Shown: positions 12,388 to 12,500 of the stretch, in pieces | How the letters are laid out: each line of letters begins with the position of its first letter | Numbering within the stretch: the first letter of the stretch is position 1 | NCBI GenBank assembly: GCA_910588285.1 | Contig: CAJUQB010000124.1 | Location: forward strand, 1 to 12,500 | From: an uncultured Lachnospiraceae bacterium | Lineage (GTDB): Bacteria > Bacillota > Clostridia > Lachnospirales > Lachnospiraceae | Direction of reading: 5' to 3' | DNA length: 12,500 nt | Translations under genes and position numbers: made by a program | The notes under the pieces: model-generated | Database searches by the model: none | Told to the model about the DNA's origin: nothing | The model's input: only the letters and a program-made list of their open reading frames with translations

Positions 12388-12500
12388 GAAGCTGTACCAA
12401 TAGAGGGAAAAGTAGTATAATGAGGGAATGATACAGAAAAATGAACGACGCAGCTATGCGAGCGATTTGAGCGACAGCCAATGGGCGATGATAGAGCCAT
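12388..12500 (+). mobile_element. IS5-family insertion sequence, 5' end (partial)
   Basis: It begins with GAAGCTGTACCAATAG (12388-12403), the exact inverse of the terminus at 109-124, followed by a 24-bp leader and a transposase start. Same orientation as the element at the left edge. The element runs off the window. Confidence 0.8.
12428..12500 (+). CDS. IS5-family transposase, N-terminal fragment
   Basis: From ATG 12428 the visible residues are MIQKNERRSYASDLSDSQWA followed by MIEP. Y-x-S-D-L-(T/S)-D-x-Q-W-x-x-I-E-P is the hallmark N-terminus of IS5-family transposases. Together with the C-terminal fragment at 3-107 it fits one IS type. The gene is cut by the window edge. GAGGG sits unusually close to the ATG. 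Confidence 0.8.
   Translation, partial: MIQKNERRSYASDLSDSQWAMIEP

Noticed and set aside
12257..12481. Minus-strand frame at the right edge with hydrophobic residues
   Set aside because: It is antisense to the transposase start and crosses the IS terminus into the 168-aa gene.

Overview
The window looks like most of a roughly 12.3 kb plasmid from a low-to-moderate-GC member of the Clostridia (Bacillota), probably a gut lineage. The reasons are strong AGGAGG-type ribosome binding sites, frequent TTG and GTG starts, an iteron-type RepB replicon, a small ParA paired with a ribbon-helix-helix partner, a RelB/DinJ-YoeB pair and several clostridial-style secreted proteins. No relaxase, conjugation gene or antibiotic-resistance gene is visible. 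The lineage is inferred from gene style only.

Edges. Positions 1-124 are the 3' end of an IS5-family element and 12388-12500 are the 5' end of what looks like the same element in the same orientation. They share a 16-bp inverted terminal sequence, and both are bordered on the inner side by TTA. If the IS and one TTA are removed and the two inner edges are joined, the minus-strand reading frame at 128-345 continues into 12342-12384 and ends in a stop 2 nt before the next gene. The two ends of the window were therefore once adjacent, as expected of a circle carrying one IS insertion.

Backbone (2566-7606). It holds parA and a ribbon-helix-helix partner gene (minus strand), a terminator, a toxin-antitoxin operon of relB/dinJ, yoeB and a DUF5348-like gene (minus), an iteron origin at about 4900-5140, repB (plus), and a convergent operon of a tyrosine recombinase and a coiled-coil protein (minus). 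The parA promoter region and the recombinase upstream region share a 15-bp AT-rich box.

Non-coding block (7607-8495). About 500 bases have no credible ORF, are clearly richer in G+C than their flanks, are rich in potential hairpins and sit downstream of a good minus-strand promoter. This is a candidate large structured RNA. A 17-bp perfect inverted repeat lies next to it.

Accessory cassettes. A 1.2-kb segment is present twice (1629-2847 and 10027-11244). It encodes the ribbon-helix-helix protein, a membrane-tethered XRE regulator and a small secreted beta-rich protein. The two copies diverge abruptly at the stop codon of the secreted protein gene. Behind copy 1 lie a 71-aa membrane protein and a secreted protein resembling permuted papain-like (NlpC/P60-LRAT-type) enzymes. 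Behind copy 2 lie a 355-aa secreted protein and a 147-aa membrane-anchored protein. Remnants of at least one further secreted/membrane pair and of an amidase gene lie around the IS junction. This suggests exchangeable surface/secretion cassettes behind a conserved membrane-tethered regulator, and it is the most system-like feature here.
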